Origin: CAZXCK01 sp964639225 | GTDB taxonomy: Bacteria > Chloroflexota > Anaerolineae > Aggregatilineales > Phototrophicaceae | DNA: 17,429 nt | Assembly (NCBI GenBank): GCA_964639225.1 | Contig: CAZXCK010000093.1 | Coordinates: forward strand, 1-17,429 | Direction: 5' to 3' | Part shown: piece after piece, positions 7,379 through 15,374 of the stretch | Layout of the letters: the number at the start of each line of letters is the position of its first letter | How positions within the stretch are numbered: the first letter of the stretch is position 1 | Made by a program: the position numbers and the translations under genes | The notes under the pieces: generated by a model | Told to the model about the DNA's origin: nothing | The model's input: only the letters and a program-made list of their open reading frames with translations | Databases searched by the model: none

Positions 7379-7864
7379 GTGGAAACCCAACCGCAGAACC
7401 GGCGCACGAAACAGTGGCCGGTGTTTGTTGCTTTGGCCGTTCTGGTCGTGTTCGCCGTGTTTTTCGTCATCGAGCTGGTGCAGTTGAGCCAGGATGATCG
7501 AGGAGTCGAAGAGGGTGAACTCAGCGAGCAGACCTATATGGACACAGTCAACCGGCTGCTGAGCGACGCCGACCCGGCTCGTGGCCCGGCGCTGGTGCAG
7601 GAACACGGTTGCAATGCCTGTCATGGTGGTACGAATGCTGATCGGCTGGCGCCTGGCTTCGATGGTTTGTGGGAAGTGGCGGCGGAACGCCATCCGCCGC
7701 TGACCGGCCCGGCCTACGTTTACGAGTCCATCATTTACCCAGGCGCGTATATCGTCGAGGGCTACCCCAGCAACATGCCGCGCATCTATGCTGAGCGCAT
7801 CCCCGATGACGAACTGGGCCACATCATCGCCTATCTCATCGCGCCACCGGAACCGGAGACGTAA
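7379..7864 (+). CDS. Membrane-anchored mono-heme cytochrome c
   Basis: A 161-residue protein with one N-terminal membrane helix at about 13-34 and the rest outside the cytoplasm. Heme c attaches at CNACH (Cys78, Cys81, His82), and Met133 in SNMPRIY is the likely sixth ligand. The region YESIIYPGAYIVEGYPSNMP (117-134 and flanks) resembles the cytochrome c domains fused to oxidase subunit II, so it likely passes electrons to a terminal oxidase (inference). The helix lacks a clear cleavage site, so I read it as an anchor. Start is GTG with GAGAGGAG at 7365-7372 six bases upstream. It follows ctaB by 22 bp and its TAA shares one base with the next ATG. Confidence 0.93.
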   Translation: METQPQNRRTKQWPVFVALAVLVVFAVFFVIELVQLSQDDRGVEEGELSEQTYMDTVNRLLSDADPARGPALVQEHGCNACHGGTNADRLAPGFDGLWEVAAERHPPLTGPAYVYESIIYPGAYIVEGYPSNMPRIYAERIPDDELGHIIAYLIAPPEPET

Positions 7865-9588
7865 TGTATCTGGATGTCTTTACGCTGTCGGCGCTGGTGG
7901 ATGAGTTCCTGGATACGCTGGTGGGCGGCAAAGTGCAGGATACGCTCAACACGGACCCGACCGGCCTGGGCCTGGAAATCTACGCCAACCGGCAGCGTCA
8001 CTACCTGTATCTCAGCGCCGACCAGAACACGCCGCGCGTGCATCTGGTTGGCGATAAGCTGCGGCGCGGCGTGGAGAAGCCGTCGCAGTTGGGGCTGCTG
8101 TTCCGGCGTTACATCGAAGGCGGGCGTGTGACGCACGTCAGCCAGCCAGCCTGGGAGCGGGTGATGGCCATCGACATCGAAGGGCCGGAAGGCGATGTTG
8201 AGATCGTCATCGAGCCGATGGAGCGCCGCAGCAACATTCTGCTGCTGAAGAATGGCATCATCCTGGATTGTATGCGGCGCGTCGGGCCTGGCGACAACCG
8301 GCAGCGGTTGAGCCTGCCAGCGCACGAATACATGCCGCCGCCACCACAGGTGGGCAAGCGCGAGCCGCTGGAACTGAGCGCGGCTGACCTGTTCGGCTTC
8401 TTTGACCAGAACACCGACCCCAAACGCAAAGCCTTTCAGGTGCTCACCGGGCATGTGCTGGGTATGAGTCCGCTGCTGGCGCGGGAGATCGTCTACCGGG
8501 CTGAGGGCGAGGCCAACCAGCGCGCCGACGACAGCGACCCGGAGCGCGTGTTCGAGGCGCTGCGCGAGACGCTCGAGCCGCTGGTGAAGCGGCAGTGGCA
8601 GCCGGGCATCGCCGAGGATGAATACGGGCTGGTACAGGCTTACAGCGTGTATCCGCTGGAACACGTCGAGGGGTGGCACGCGGTCGAGTCGGTCAGTGGG
8701 GCGATGGCTGCTTACTATGGCGCGCCGGTGGGCGACGACGCCTATGACGCCGCCAAGCGCCCGGTGTTCGCCGCCATCGACGAGGCGCGCTCGCGGCTGC
8801 GGGGCCGTTTGGTGTCGCTCGAAGCGGGCATGACGGACGACAGCCAGCGCGAGACGCTGCGACAGAGCGGCGAACTGATCCTGGCTTACCAGTACATGCT
8901 CAAAGAAGGCCAGACGGAACTCCGCGCACATTACGACCCGGAACTGCCGGAACTGGTGATTCCGCTCGATCCCGGCCTCACGCCGCTGGAAAACGCGCAG
9001 CGTTACTTCACGCGCTACAACAAGGCCAAGCGTGCCCTGGACGACGTGCCGCGCCTCATCGACGAGACGCGCACCGAGATGGCCTACCTGGACCAGCTCG
9101 CCAGCGATCTGGAGATGGCCAGCAACTGGCCCGACATTGACGATGTGATCCAGGCGCTGCAGGCCGGGGGCTACTGGCAGGGGAAGCGAGTCAAGCGCAT
9201 CGGCGGTGGTGGGCAGAGCGCGCCTATCCGGGTGGTCACGACAAACGGTTTTGTGATCTGGGTGGGGCGCAACAGCCGCCAGAATGAGATCGTGACGTTT
9301 AAGAAGGCCAGCGGCAGCGATCTGTGGCTGCATGCCCGCGATGTACCCGGCGCGCATGTAATTATCAAATTCGATGGGCGGCATATCCCCGATGAGGTGA
9401 TCGAGCAGGCGGCGGCCATCGCGGCGTATTACAGCTCGCTGCGCGGTGAGGGTCGCGCGCCGGTGGATGTCACGCGCTGTAAATACGTCAGGAAGATCAA
9501 AGGCGCGGGGCAGGGTATGGTCACTTATCGCAACGAAGAGACGCGCCTGGTCGCGCCGCGCCCGGAGAGCGATTTCGAGACTGCGTGA
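7864..9588 (+). CDS. rqcH: NFACT family ribosome quality control protein RqcH
   Basis: A 574-residue protein of the NFACT (RqcH / Rqc2 / FbpA) family. In B. subtilis RqcH binds stalled 50S-peptidyl-tRNA and recruits Ala-tRNA to add C-terminal alanine degrons. NFACT-N covers roughly 4-160, with EPMERRSNILLL at 117-128. A helix-hairpin-helix-like part is at about 198-215 (GMSPLLAREIV). A helical coiled-coil middle spans about 300-430. The C-terminal NFACT-R RNA-binding domain at about 456-565 contains VGRNSRQNE, DLWLHARDVPGAHV and CKYVRKIKGA. The Asp-Arg motif important in characterised members appears here as Glu98-Arg99. Old annotations call such genes fibronectin-binding. Its ATG overlaps the cytochrome stop by one base (TAATG). 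The stop ends one base before the N gap. Confidence 0.94.
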   Translation: MYLDVFTLSALVDEFLDTLVGGKVQDTLNTDPTGLGLEIYANRQRHYLYLSADQNTPRVHLVGDKLRRGVEKPSQLGLLFRRYIEGGRVTHVSQPAWERVMAIDIEGPEGDVEIVIEPMERRSNILLLKNGIILDCMRRVGPGDNRQRLSLPAHEYMPPPPQVGKREPLELSAADLFGFFDQNTDPKRKAFQVLTGHVLGMSPLLAREIVYRAEGEANQRADDSDPERVFEALRETLEPLVKRQWQPGIAEDEYGLVQAYSVYPLEHVEGWHAVESVSGAMAAYYGAPVGDDAYDAAKRPVFAAIDEARSRLRGRLVSLEAGMTDDSQRETLRQSGELILAYQYMLKEGQTELRAHYDPELPELVIPLDPGLTPLENAQRYFTRYNKAKRALDDVPRLIDETRTEMAYLDQLASDLEMASNWPDIDDVIQALQAGGYWQGKRVKRIGGGGQSAPIRVVTTNGFVIWVGRNSRQNEIVTFKKASGSDLWLHARDVPGAHVIIKFDGRHIPDEVIEQAAAIAAYYSSLRGEGRAPVDVTRCKYVRKIKGAGQGMVTYRNEETRLVAPRPESDFETA

Positions 9589-9589
9589 G

Positions 9590-9689
9590 NNNNNNNNNNN
9601 NNNNNNNNNNNNNNNNNNNNNNNNNNNNNNNNNNNNNNNNNNNNNNNNNNNNNNNNNNNNNNNNNNNNNNNNNNNNNNNNNNNNNNNNN
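9590..9689. other. Assembly gap of 100 N
   Basis: Exactly 100 undetermined bases, the convention for a scaffold join of unknown size. It begins one base after the rqcH stop codon. Genes may be missing here, and synteny between the left and right halves depends on the scaffolding. Confidence 0.99.
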
Positions 9690-9694
9690 CCCCT

Positions 9695-9722
9695 TTGCAA
9701 TTCTCTCGTATATCTGGATACT
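9695..9722 (+). promoter_or_regulatory. Weak candidate promoter for ppk2-lysA
   Basis: TTGCAA at 9695-9700 and GATACT at 9717-9722, with a 16-bp spacer, each match consensus at four of six positions. The 71 bp between the gap and the PPK2 start is noticeably more AT-rich than its surroundings, which suits a promoter. The N gap hides what lies upstream. Confidence 0.25.
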
Positions 9723-9760
9723 GGACTGTGCAACATTTTCTCTGTACGCGAAAAGGGTAA

Positions 9761-10579
9761 ATGACGATGGGTGACAGTGAGCAAATTCTTGTGCCGGACC
9801 CGGGCAGCCGTGTGGACCTGAGCCAGTTTGACCCCAGTTACCGGGGCGAGTACAAAAAGAAGGCGGGCAAGCGGCTGCTGCGCGAACTTCAGCATAAACT
9901 GCGCGAACAGCAGGAACTGCTCTACGCGCAGGGCGAGCAGTCGCTGCTGGTGGTGCTGCAGGCAATGGACGCCGGCGGCAAGGACGGCACCATTCGCCGC
10001 GTGTTCCAGGGTGTGAACCCGCAGGGGGTGATTGTCAGCAACTTCAAAGCGCCCACGCCATTTGAACTGTCGCACGACTTCCTGTGGCGCATCCATCAGC
10101 GCACGCCGCCGCACGGCTACATCGGTATCTTCAACCGCAGCCACTACGAGGACGTGCTCATCGTCCGTGTCAACGAGCTGGTGCCACACAGCGAATGGAG
10201 CAAACGCTACGAGCACATCAACAACTTCGAGCGTCTGCTGGCGGATAGCGGCACGCGCATCCTGAAGTTTTATCTGCATATCAGCAAAGACGAACAGAAG
10301 GAACGTTTGCAGTCGCGCCTGGACGAGCCGCACAAGCACTGGAAGTTCAACAAGGCGGACCTGGCGGTGCGTGATCGCTGGGACGACTACATGCACGCCT
10401 ACGAGGACGCCCTCACCTACTGCAACACCGACTACGCGCCCTGGCATATCGTGCCGGCGAACCGCAAATGGTACCGCGATATCGTGGTCATCAAGACCAT
10501 TCTGGAGACGCTCGAATCGATGGACCTGGCCCATCCGCCAGCGGAGCCGGGCCTGGATGAAGTCGTCATTCCGGATTAA
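9761..10579 (+). CDS. ppk2: Polyphosphate kinase 2 family protein, class III-like
   Basis: A 272-residue cytoplasmic kinase that transfers phosphate between polyphosphate and nucleotides. The P-loop core shows Walker A AMDAGGKDGT at 68-77 with Asp70, Walker B NRSHYEDV at 125-132, and a basic lid with HKHWKF at 191-196. The overall sequence, including YIGIFNRSHYEDVL, ILKFYLHISKDEQ and YAPWHIVPANRKWYR, strongly recalls the Meiothermus ruber class III enzyme. That class can phosphorylate both AMP and ADP, so NDP/NTP regeneration from polyphosphate is likely (class by recalled similarity). ATG at 9761 is used; ATG at 9767 is better spaced from AAAGGG at 9752-9757 and is a real alternative. lysA follows after 6 bp. 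Confidence 0.94.
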   Translation: MTMGDSEQILVPDPGSRVDLSQFDPSYRGEYKKKAGKRLLRELQHKLREQQELLYAQGEQSLLVVLQAMDAGGKDGTIRRVFQGVNPQGVIVSNFKAPTPFELSHDFLWRIHQRTPPHGYIGIFNRSHYEDVLIVRVNELVPHSEWSKRYEHINNFERLLADSGTRILKFYLHISKDEQKERLQSRLDEPHKHWKFNKADLAVRDRWDDYMHAYEDALTYCNTDYAPWHIVPANRKWYRDIVVIKTILETLESMDLAHPPAEPGLDEVVIPD

Positions 10580-10585
10580 CTGCGC

Positions 10586-11821
10586 GTGCTCAACGAATCG
10601 ATTGCCTATCATCAGGGCCGGTTGTGCTGCGACGGCGTGCCGCTGGCCGTCATCGCCGACACCTGCGGCACGCCCGCCTATGTCTATAGTCTGCCGCGCC
10701 TGCGCGCCAACCACCAGCGGATTCGGCGTGCCTTCGCCGGGCTGGACGCGCATATCCACTACAGCGCCAAAGCGAACGCGAGCCTGGCGGTGCTGGCCGC
10801 GCTTATCGACGCCGGGGCCGGTATCGATGCGGTCAGCGGCGGCGAGATTCACCGGGCCTTGGCGGCGGGCGCGGACCCGGCGCGGATCGTCTTCGCCGGG
10901 GTGGGCAAGACACGGGCCGAACTGCGCTATGCGCTGAGCGTGGGTGTGGGCTGGATCAACGTCGAGAATGCCGCTGAGTTGGATCACATCGACGCGCTGG
11001 CGGCAGAAACAGGCCGCGAGCGCGTGCGGGTGGCGCTGCGCCTCAACCCGGACGTGGCCGCCAGCACGCATCCGCACATCGCCACCGGGCACGGCGGCGC
11101 AAAGTTCGGCCTGCCCGTGCCGACTGTCGCCGAACTGCTGGCCCAGGCCGACCGCTGGCCGCGTGTCGAGCTGGCCGGTATACACATCCACATCGGCAGC
11201 CAGCTCGGCGACGTGGACGCCACCCGACGCGCCACCCAGGCCGCCCTGGACCTCATCGCGCCTTATCCTCACCTGCGCACGATCAATATCGGCGGTGGGC
11301 TGCCGGTCTCCTACCAGCCGGGCGACGACAAACCCCCACCAGCCGCCTTCGCCGACGCCTTAGCGCCGCTGCTGCGTGGTTACCGCGTGCTGGTCGAGCC
11401 GGGGCGCAGCATCGCCGCCGACGCGGGTTTGCTGCTGGTCGAGGTGTTGTACGTCAAGCGACAGGGTGGGCGGACGCTGGCAATCGTCGATGGCAGCATG
11501 GCCGAGCTGCTGCGCCCGGCCCTCTACGATGCCTATCATGCGATTGTGCCGTTGGTGGAGTCATCGGCTGCGCGTGAGCCGGTAAGCATCGTTGGGCCGG
11601 TGTGCGAAACCGCCGACGTGCTGGGCCGCGACGTGCCGCTGCCGCCACTCGCGCCGGGGGATCGGTTGGCGGTGCTCACGGCGGGGGCTTATGGCATGGT
11701 GATGGCGAGCAACTACAATGCCCGCCCGCGCCCACCGGAGATCGCCGTCGATGAGGATGGCTGGCGCGTCGTCCGTCCCCGCGAGACGTGGGACGACCTT
11801 ATACGCGGCGAAAAGCGCTAA
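10586..11821 (+). CDS. lysA: Diaminopimelate decarboxylase
   Basis: A 411-residue fold-type III PLP enzyme that decarboxylates meso-diaminopimelate to L-lysine, the last step of lysine synthesis. PLP binds Lys62 in YSAKAN. HIHIGSQL at 200-207, the phosphate-binding GGGLP at 236-240, EPGRS at 271-275, the active-site CETAD at 340-344 and GAYGMVMASNYNARPRP at 367-383 are all conserved. VSGGEIHRAL at 83-92 matches the family. It could be another DAP/ornithine decarboxylase-like paralogue, but the C-terminal signature favours LysA. Start is GTG 6 bp after the ppk2 stop without a strong ribosome-binding site, so coupling to ppk2 is likely. Its TAA is separated by one base from the stop of the convergent glycosyltransferase gene. 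Confidence 0.93.
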   Translation: MLNESIAYHQGRLCCDGVPLAVIADTCGTPAYVYSLPRLRANHQRIRRAFAGLDAHIHYSAKANASLAVLAALIDAGAGIDAVSGGEIHRALAAGADPARIVFAGVGKTRAELRYALSVGVGWINVENAAELDHIDALAAETGRERVRVALRLNPDVAASTHPHIATGHGGAKFGLPVPTVAELLAQADRWPRVELAGIHIHIGSQLGDVDATRRATQAALDLIAPYPHLRTINIGGGLPVSYQPGDDKPPPAAFADALAPLLRGYRVLVEPGRSIAADAGLLLVEVLYVKRQGGRTLAIVDGSMAELLRPALYDAYHAIVPLVESSAAREPVSIVGPVCETADVLGRDVPLPPLAPGDRLAVLTAGAYGMVMASNYNARPRPPEIAVDEDGWRVVRPRETWDDLIRGEKR

Positions 11822-11822
11822 G

Positions 11823-13013
11823 CTAACGCGAAGTGACGCGGCGGGCGGCCTCCAGCACACGACCAACACTGATCTCGCGCAGGCAGGGGTGGTTGTCTGG
11901 CGTGTCGCCGGTCCAGTCCAGGACGCGGCAGGGACGGCAGCCGATGTCGCTGGTGAGCACGCGGTGGCGGTCGGGTGGCCCCCAGGGACGGAATTCGTCC
12001 GGGTCTGACGGGCCGAACAGGGCGACGGTCGGCGTGTGGACGGCGGCGGCCAGATGCAGCGGGCCGTTCTCCGGTCCCAGCACGACGAGCGCGCGGGCGT
12101 AGAGCGCCGCGAGCTGGCTGATCTGGGTGTCGCCGGCGATGACGCAGGCCGGGCGCTGCATGGCGGCGGTGATGGCCTGGACGCGGGCCAGTTCGCTGTC
12201 GCTGCCGGTGAACACGGCGGTCGCGTCGAGCTGGTCGGTGAGTGTATCGGCAACGGCGGCCCAGCGCTCGACCGGCCACTCGCGCACCCAGTAATGCGAG
12301 CCGGGATGAACGCAGAACACGGCGCGTCCTGGCTCGATATCCCATTCCTGTAAATACGCATCGATATAGGCGCGGTCGGCATCCTCAAATGGGAAGTCGT
12401 AGCGTATGCTCTGAACCGGGACCGGGCCGGTCCAGTGCTCGACCAGGCGCAGGTTCTGCTGGACGGCGTGCGTCCGTTCGCAGGCGATGACGTGCGTCAG
12501 GAAGGGGCGGCTGTCGGTGGTGTCATAGCCGATGCGCTGCGGAATCCCGGCCAGGAAAGCCAGCAGCGCGCCCCACCAGTGATCGGAGCGCAGGATGACG
12601 GCGCTGCTGTAGCCGACGAGCCGCAGTTGGCGCGCCCGTCGAATGAGCTGCATGCCGCCGGTGTAGCTGTCCGGTTCGTCGGGATCGAAGCGCGGGAAAG
12701 GCAGCGTCAGCACGGCGTCGAGCTGGGGCAGGCTGGCCAGCGCCGCCGCCGACCAGGGGCCGACCAGCGCGTGAATCTCGGCGTTGGGGCGGGCGGCGCG
12801 CAGCGCGTCGATGGCGGGCAGCGTCAGCAGGGTGTCGCCCAGGTAATCGGGCCGGATGAGCAGAATGCGCTCGGTGTGGCGGGTTTTCTGGGCGCGGATG
12901 GGCAGGCGGGCGGTGAGAGCCAGCAGGGCGCGCCACAGGCGCTGGCGCACCGGCGCGGCGTGGAACGCCTCGCTCATGCTGCGGTTGCGGTGGACGAGTG
13001 CGGCACGGTCCAC
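11823..13013 (-). CDS. Glycosyltransferase family 9 (heptosyltransferase-like)
   Basis: A 396-residue GT-B glycosyltransferase of the GT9 / ADP-heptose:LPS heptosyltransferase family. The N-terminal motif IRPDYLGDTLLTLPAI at 53-68 holds the catalytic Asp60. VHPGSHYWVREWP at 235-247 and GPENGPLHLAAA at 313-324 form the nucleotide-sugar site. FGPSDPDEFRPWGP follows, and the late cysteines C359, C362 and C377 fit the CxxC...C pattern common in GT9. If the host lacks LPS, the donor and acceptor must differ from the textbook reaction. Cytoplasmic, probably membrane-associated. GTG at 13013 has AAGG nine bases upstream inside the previous gene; ATG at 12977 is the alternative but has no ribosome-binding site. 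Last gene of the minus-strand operon, 4 bp after the GT4 gene. Confidence 0.92.
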   Translation of the reverse strand: MDRAALVHRNRSMSEAFHAAPVRQRLWRALLALTARLPIRAQKTRHTERILLIRPDYLGDTLLTLPAIDALRAARPNAEIHALVGPWSAAALASLPQLDAVLTLPFPRFDPDEPDSYTGGMQLIRRARQLRLVGYSSAVILRSDHWWGALLAFLAGIPQRIGYDTTDSRPFLTHVIACERTHAVQQNLRLVEHWTGPVPVQSIRYDFPFEDADRAYIDAYLQEWDIEPGRAVFCVHPGSHYWVREWPVERWAAVADTLTDQLDATAVFTGSDSELARVQAITAAMQRPACVIAGDTQISQLAALYARALVVLGPENGPLHLAAAVHTPTVALFGPSDPDEFRPWGPPDRHRVLTSDIGCRPCRVLDWTGDTPDNHPCLREISVGRVLEAARRVTSR

Positions 13014-13017
13014 GCGG

Positions 13018-14229
13018 TCAGACCTTTAGCCCGGCAGCCCGATAGACATCGAGCAGGCGCGGGATAATCACGGGCCAGTCGTAATGCTGGCGCACCTGAC
13101 GCTGGGCGTCCGCGCCCAGTCGCTGCCGCCGCTGCGGGTCGCGCAGCAGCTCGACGATGGCGCTGGCGAAGGTTTCGGCGTTGTCGGCGCGGACCATCGC
13201 CCGGCGCGCGGAGTCGAGCAGACCGGCGCTGGCTGTGGTGGTGACGACCGCCGCGCAGTCGCAGGCCATCGCTTCCAGCAGCTTGAGGCGCGTGCCGCTG
13301 CCCATGCGCAGCGGGGCGATATACACCGCCGCCGCCCGCAGATAGGGCACCACCGAATCCACCCAGCCGGTGAGTGTGACTCCGGGCATGTGCCGCAGCG
13401 ATTCGAGCATAGCGTGCGGCTTCTGGCCGACGATGACCAGCCGCACATCGGGAACCTGCGCGCGGATGCGCGGCAGAATCGTCTGGGTGAACCACAGCAT
13501 GGCGTCCACGTTGGGGCGGTAGTCCATTTTGCCGGTGAAGACCAGCGTGTTCGGTCCCAGGTCGGGCAGGTCTGTGTGCTGCTGCTGGTAGTGATCGACC
13601 CAGATGCCGCTGGGCACTACATGGACCGGCGTGCGCGTGGGTAGCTCGCGCAGGAGAGTCTGGTCTTCGGGCGAGACGGCAATCACCGCCTGGCTGCTGT
13701 CGCTCATGTCACGCTCGTAACGCCGGATGCGCCGCGACTGAATCCACGAATAGGCGGCTACCGGCCAGCGACGCGGGTTCTGGCGGTCGATTTCGTAGAT
13801 GTTGCGCTGCAGCGCGTACTCGGCGTTGAAGGTGTCGAATATGCGCGGCAGGTCCGGCTGGGCTTCACGCGCCACCGGCAGGTAACACACCGACTCGATG
13901 CCCTCGAACTGTATCAGATCATACGCCTCGCTGTGCAGCAGGTCGCGCAGACGGTCGGCGAAGGCCGGGCTGTACAGCCGCCGGGCGATATCCGGCTGGC
14001 CGGTCAGCAGCAGATCGCGCAGGCGCTGGCCGCGACTGCGTCCGGGTGGTGTGGGCAGCGTTTCGACGCGCAGACCGGCGGGGATGTCACTGCCGGGGCC
14101 GTCGTGGAAGGCCAGCAGCGTGATGTCGTGCCCGGCGCGGCGCAGCCCCTCGACGATGCCATGCACCCGAATCGCGCCGCCGGACGCGGGCGGATAGGGC
14201 AGGCTGGTGGTCACAATCAGAATGCGCAT
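13018..14229 (-). CDS. Glycosyltransferase family 4
   Basis: A 403-residue GT-B retaining glycosyltransferase. The N-terminal acceptor domain starts MRILIVTTSLPYPPASGGAIRV, a glycine-rich loop typical of GT4. The donor domain shows FTGKMDYRPNVDAMLWF near 231-247, VRLVIVGQKP at 262-271, LTGWVDSV at 286-293 and GSGTRLKLLEAMACDCAAV at 310-328, which holds the nucleotide-sugar-binding glutamate (Glu319). This variant resembles sugar transferases found in exopolysaccharide clusters; the sugar transferred is not predictable. It starts one base after the stop of the preceding GT4 gene and ends 4 bp before the GT9 gene, so it is firmly operonic. Confidence 0.93.
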   Translation of the reverse strand: MRILIVTTSLPYPPASGGAIRVHGIVEGLRRAGHDITLLAFHDGPGSDIPAGLRVETLPTPPGRSRGQRLRDLLLTGQPDIARRLYSPAFADRLRDLLHSEAYDLIQFEGIESVCYLPVAREAQPDLPRIFDTFNAEYALQRNIYEIDRQNPRRWPVAAYSWIQSRRIRRYERDMSDSSQAVIAVSPEDQTLLRELPTRTPVHVVPSGIWVDHYQQQHTDLPDLGPNTLVFTGKMDYRPNVDAMLWFTQTILPRIRAQVPDVRLVIVGQKPHAMLESLRHMPGVTLTGWVDSVVPYLRAAAVYIAPLRMGSGTRLKLLEAMACDCAAVVTTTASAGLLDSARRAMVRADNAETFASAIVELLRDPQRRQRLGADAQRQVRQHYDWPVIIPRLLDVYRAAGLKV

Positions 14230-14230
14230 G

Positions 14231-15349
14231 TCATAACACCGCTTCGTAGGCGGCCAGCGCGACCCGCGCCGACCGCTCCCAGGTAAACAGTTTGGCTCGT
14301 TGCAGGCCGCGCTCGCGCGCCGTCGAACGCCAGGCGTCGTCGGTCAGGGCGCGGTCGAGGGCGGCGGTCAGCGTGGCTGGGTCGTCCGCGTCGATGAGCA
14401 GACCGGTGTCGCCGACCACTTCCGGCAGCGCCGAGTTATCGCTGACGATCACCGGCGTGCCGCAGGCCATCGCCTCTAAAGGTGGCATGCCGAAGCCTTC
14501 GTAGAACGACGGCAGCACCAGCACCCCCGCCAGATTGTAGACGGCGGGCAGGTCGGCGTCGGCGATGTCGGCGCGGTGGATAATCGTATGGCCGCTGGCG
14601 CGCAGCCGGTCGATGCCGCGTGTGATGTCATCGACCAGCCAGCCGGGACGGCCTACCAGCAGCAGCGGATGGCGCGCGCGCAGGTCGGCGGGCAGGGCGG
14701 CGTAAGCATCCAGCAGCGCCGGGATGTTCTTGCGCGGTTCCAGCGTGCCGACGAACAGCACGCAGCCCGCCGGGATGCCCAGCCGCTCGCTGGCGGCGGT
14801 TTTATCCTCGGCTGGCAGGGGCCGGTACTGGGCATCGACGCCGTGCGGCTGCACGCTGATCTTACTCGCTGGTACGTTAAGCATGTCGATCAGGTCGCGG
14901 CGGGTAGCCTCGCTGACGCTCAGGATGTGGTCGGCCTGGGCGACGGCCTGCTGAATCTGGTTGTTGTAATAGCGGCGCGAGGCGGCGTCCTTGTGTTCGG
15001 GTTCGTGCAGGAACGTCAGGTCATGCACGGTGATGACGTGTCGCCGCGCACCGCGTAAGGGCGGGATGAAATCCGGGCTGTGCAGCACATCTAGGCGCAG
15101 GCGCGCCAGCTCCACTGACAGCGCCAGCCGTTCGATGCGGTGATGGGCGGGCGTCCACAGTGAGGCCGCGCCGAAGCGCGCCGACAGCCGCTCGCGGGCT
15201 TTGCGGCTGTGCAGAATCGTCAGCCGGTGATCCAGACCGCCGGGCGCGGCGTCCAGTGTTTCGAACGCGCCGATCAGCCGCCGGATATAGGTGCTGATGC
15301 CGCCCACGCGATAATAGGTCAGGCGGGCGTCAATGCCGATGTGAGCCAT
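14231..15349 (-). CDS. Glycosyltransferase family 4 (mannosyltransferase-like)
   Basis: A 372-residue GT-B glycosyltransferase. The N-terminus MAHIGIDARLTYYRVGGISTY has the acceptor-side glycine loop. HSPDFIPPL at 90-98, VHDLTFLHEPE at 108-118, SVSEATRRDL at 144-153, FVGTLEPRKNI at 199-209 and EGFGMPPLE at 284-292 (the EX7E pair Glu284/Glu292) are all typical of the WbaZ/mannosyltransferase-like branch. Donor specificity is inferred and not certain. ATG at 15349 gives the normal N-terminus, although the open frame extends to 15412 into the solute-binding-protein gene. A purine stretch GAAGGG lies just upstream but unusually close. 25 bp separate it from the upstream gene. Confidence 0.94.
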   Translation of the reverse strand: MAHIGIDARLTYYRVGGISTYIRRLIGAFETLDAAPGGLDHRLTILHSRKARERLSARFGAASLWTPAHHRIERLALSVELARLRLDVLHSPDFIPPLRGARRHVITVHDLTFLHEPEHKDAASRRYYNNQIQQAVAQADHILSVSEATRRDLIDMLNVPASKISVQPHGVDAQYRPLPAEDKTAASERLGIPAGCVLFVGTLEPRKNIPALLDAYAALPADLRARHPLLLVGRPGWLVDDITRGIDRLRASGHTIIHRADIADADLPAVYNLAGVLVLPSFYEGFGMPPLEAMACGTPVIVSDNSALPEVVGDTGLLIDADDPATLTAALDRALTDDAWRSTARERGLQRAKLFTWERSARVALAAYEAVL

Positions 15350-15374
15350 GCCCTTCGTCAGCTTTCGTGATTGC

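Noticed and set aside
7831..9384. 517-codon open frame on the minus strand opposite rqcH
   Set aside because: No recognisable domain and biased composition; the plus-strand NFACT domains are unmistakable.
9446..9760. Plus-strand open frame running through the N gap
   Set aside because: It exists only because N cannot contain a stop; it overlaps the end of rqcH in another frame.
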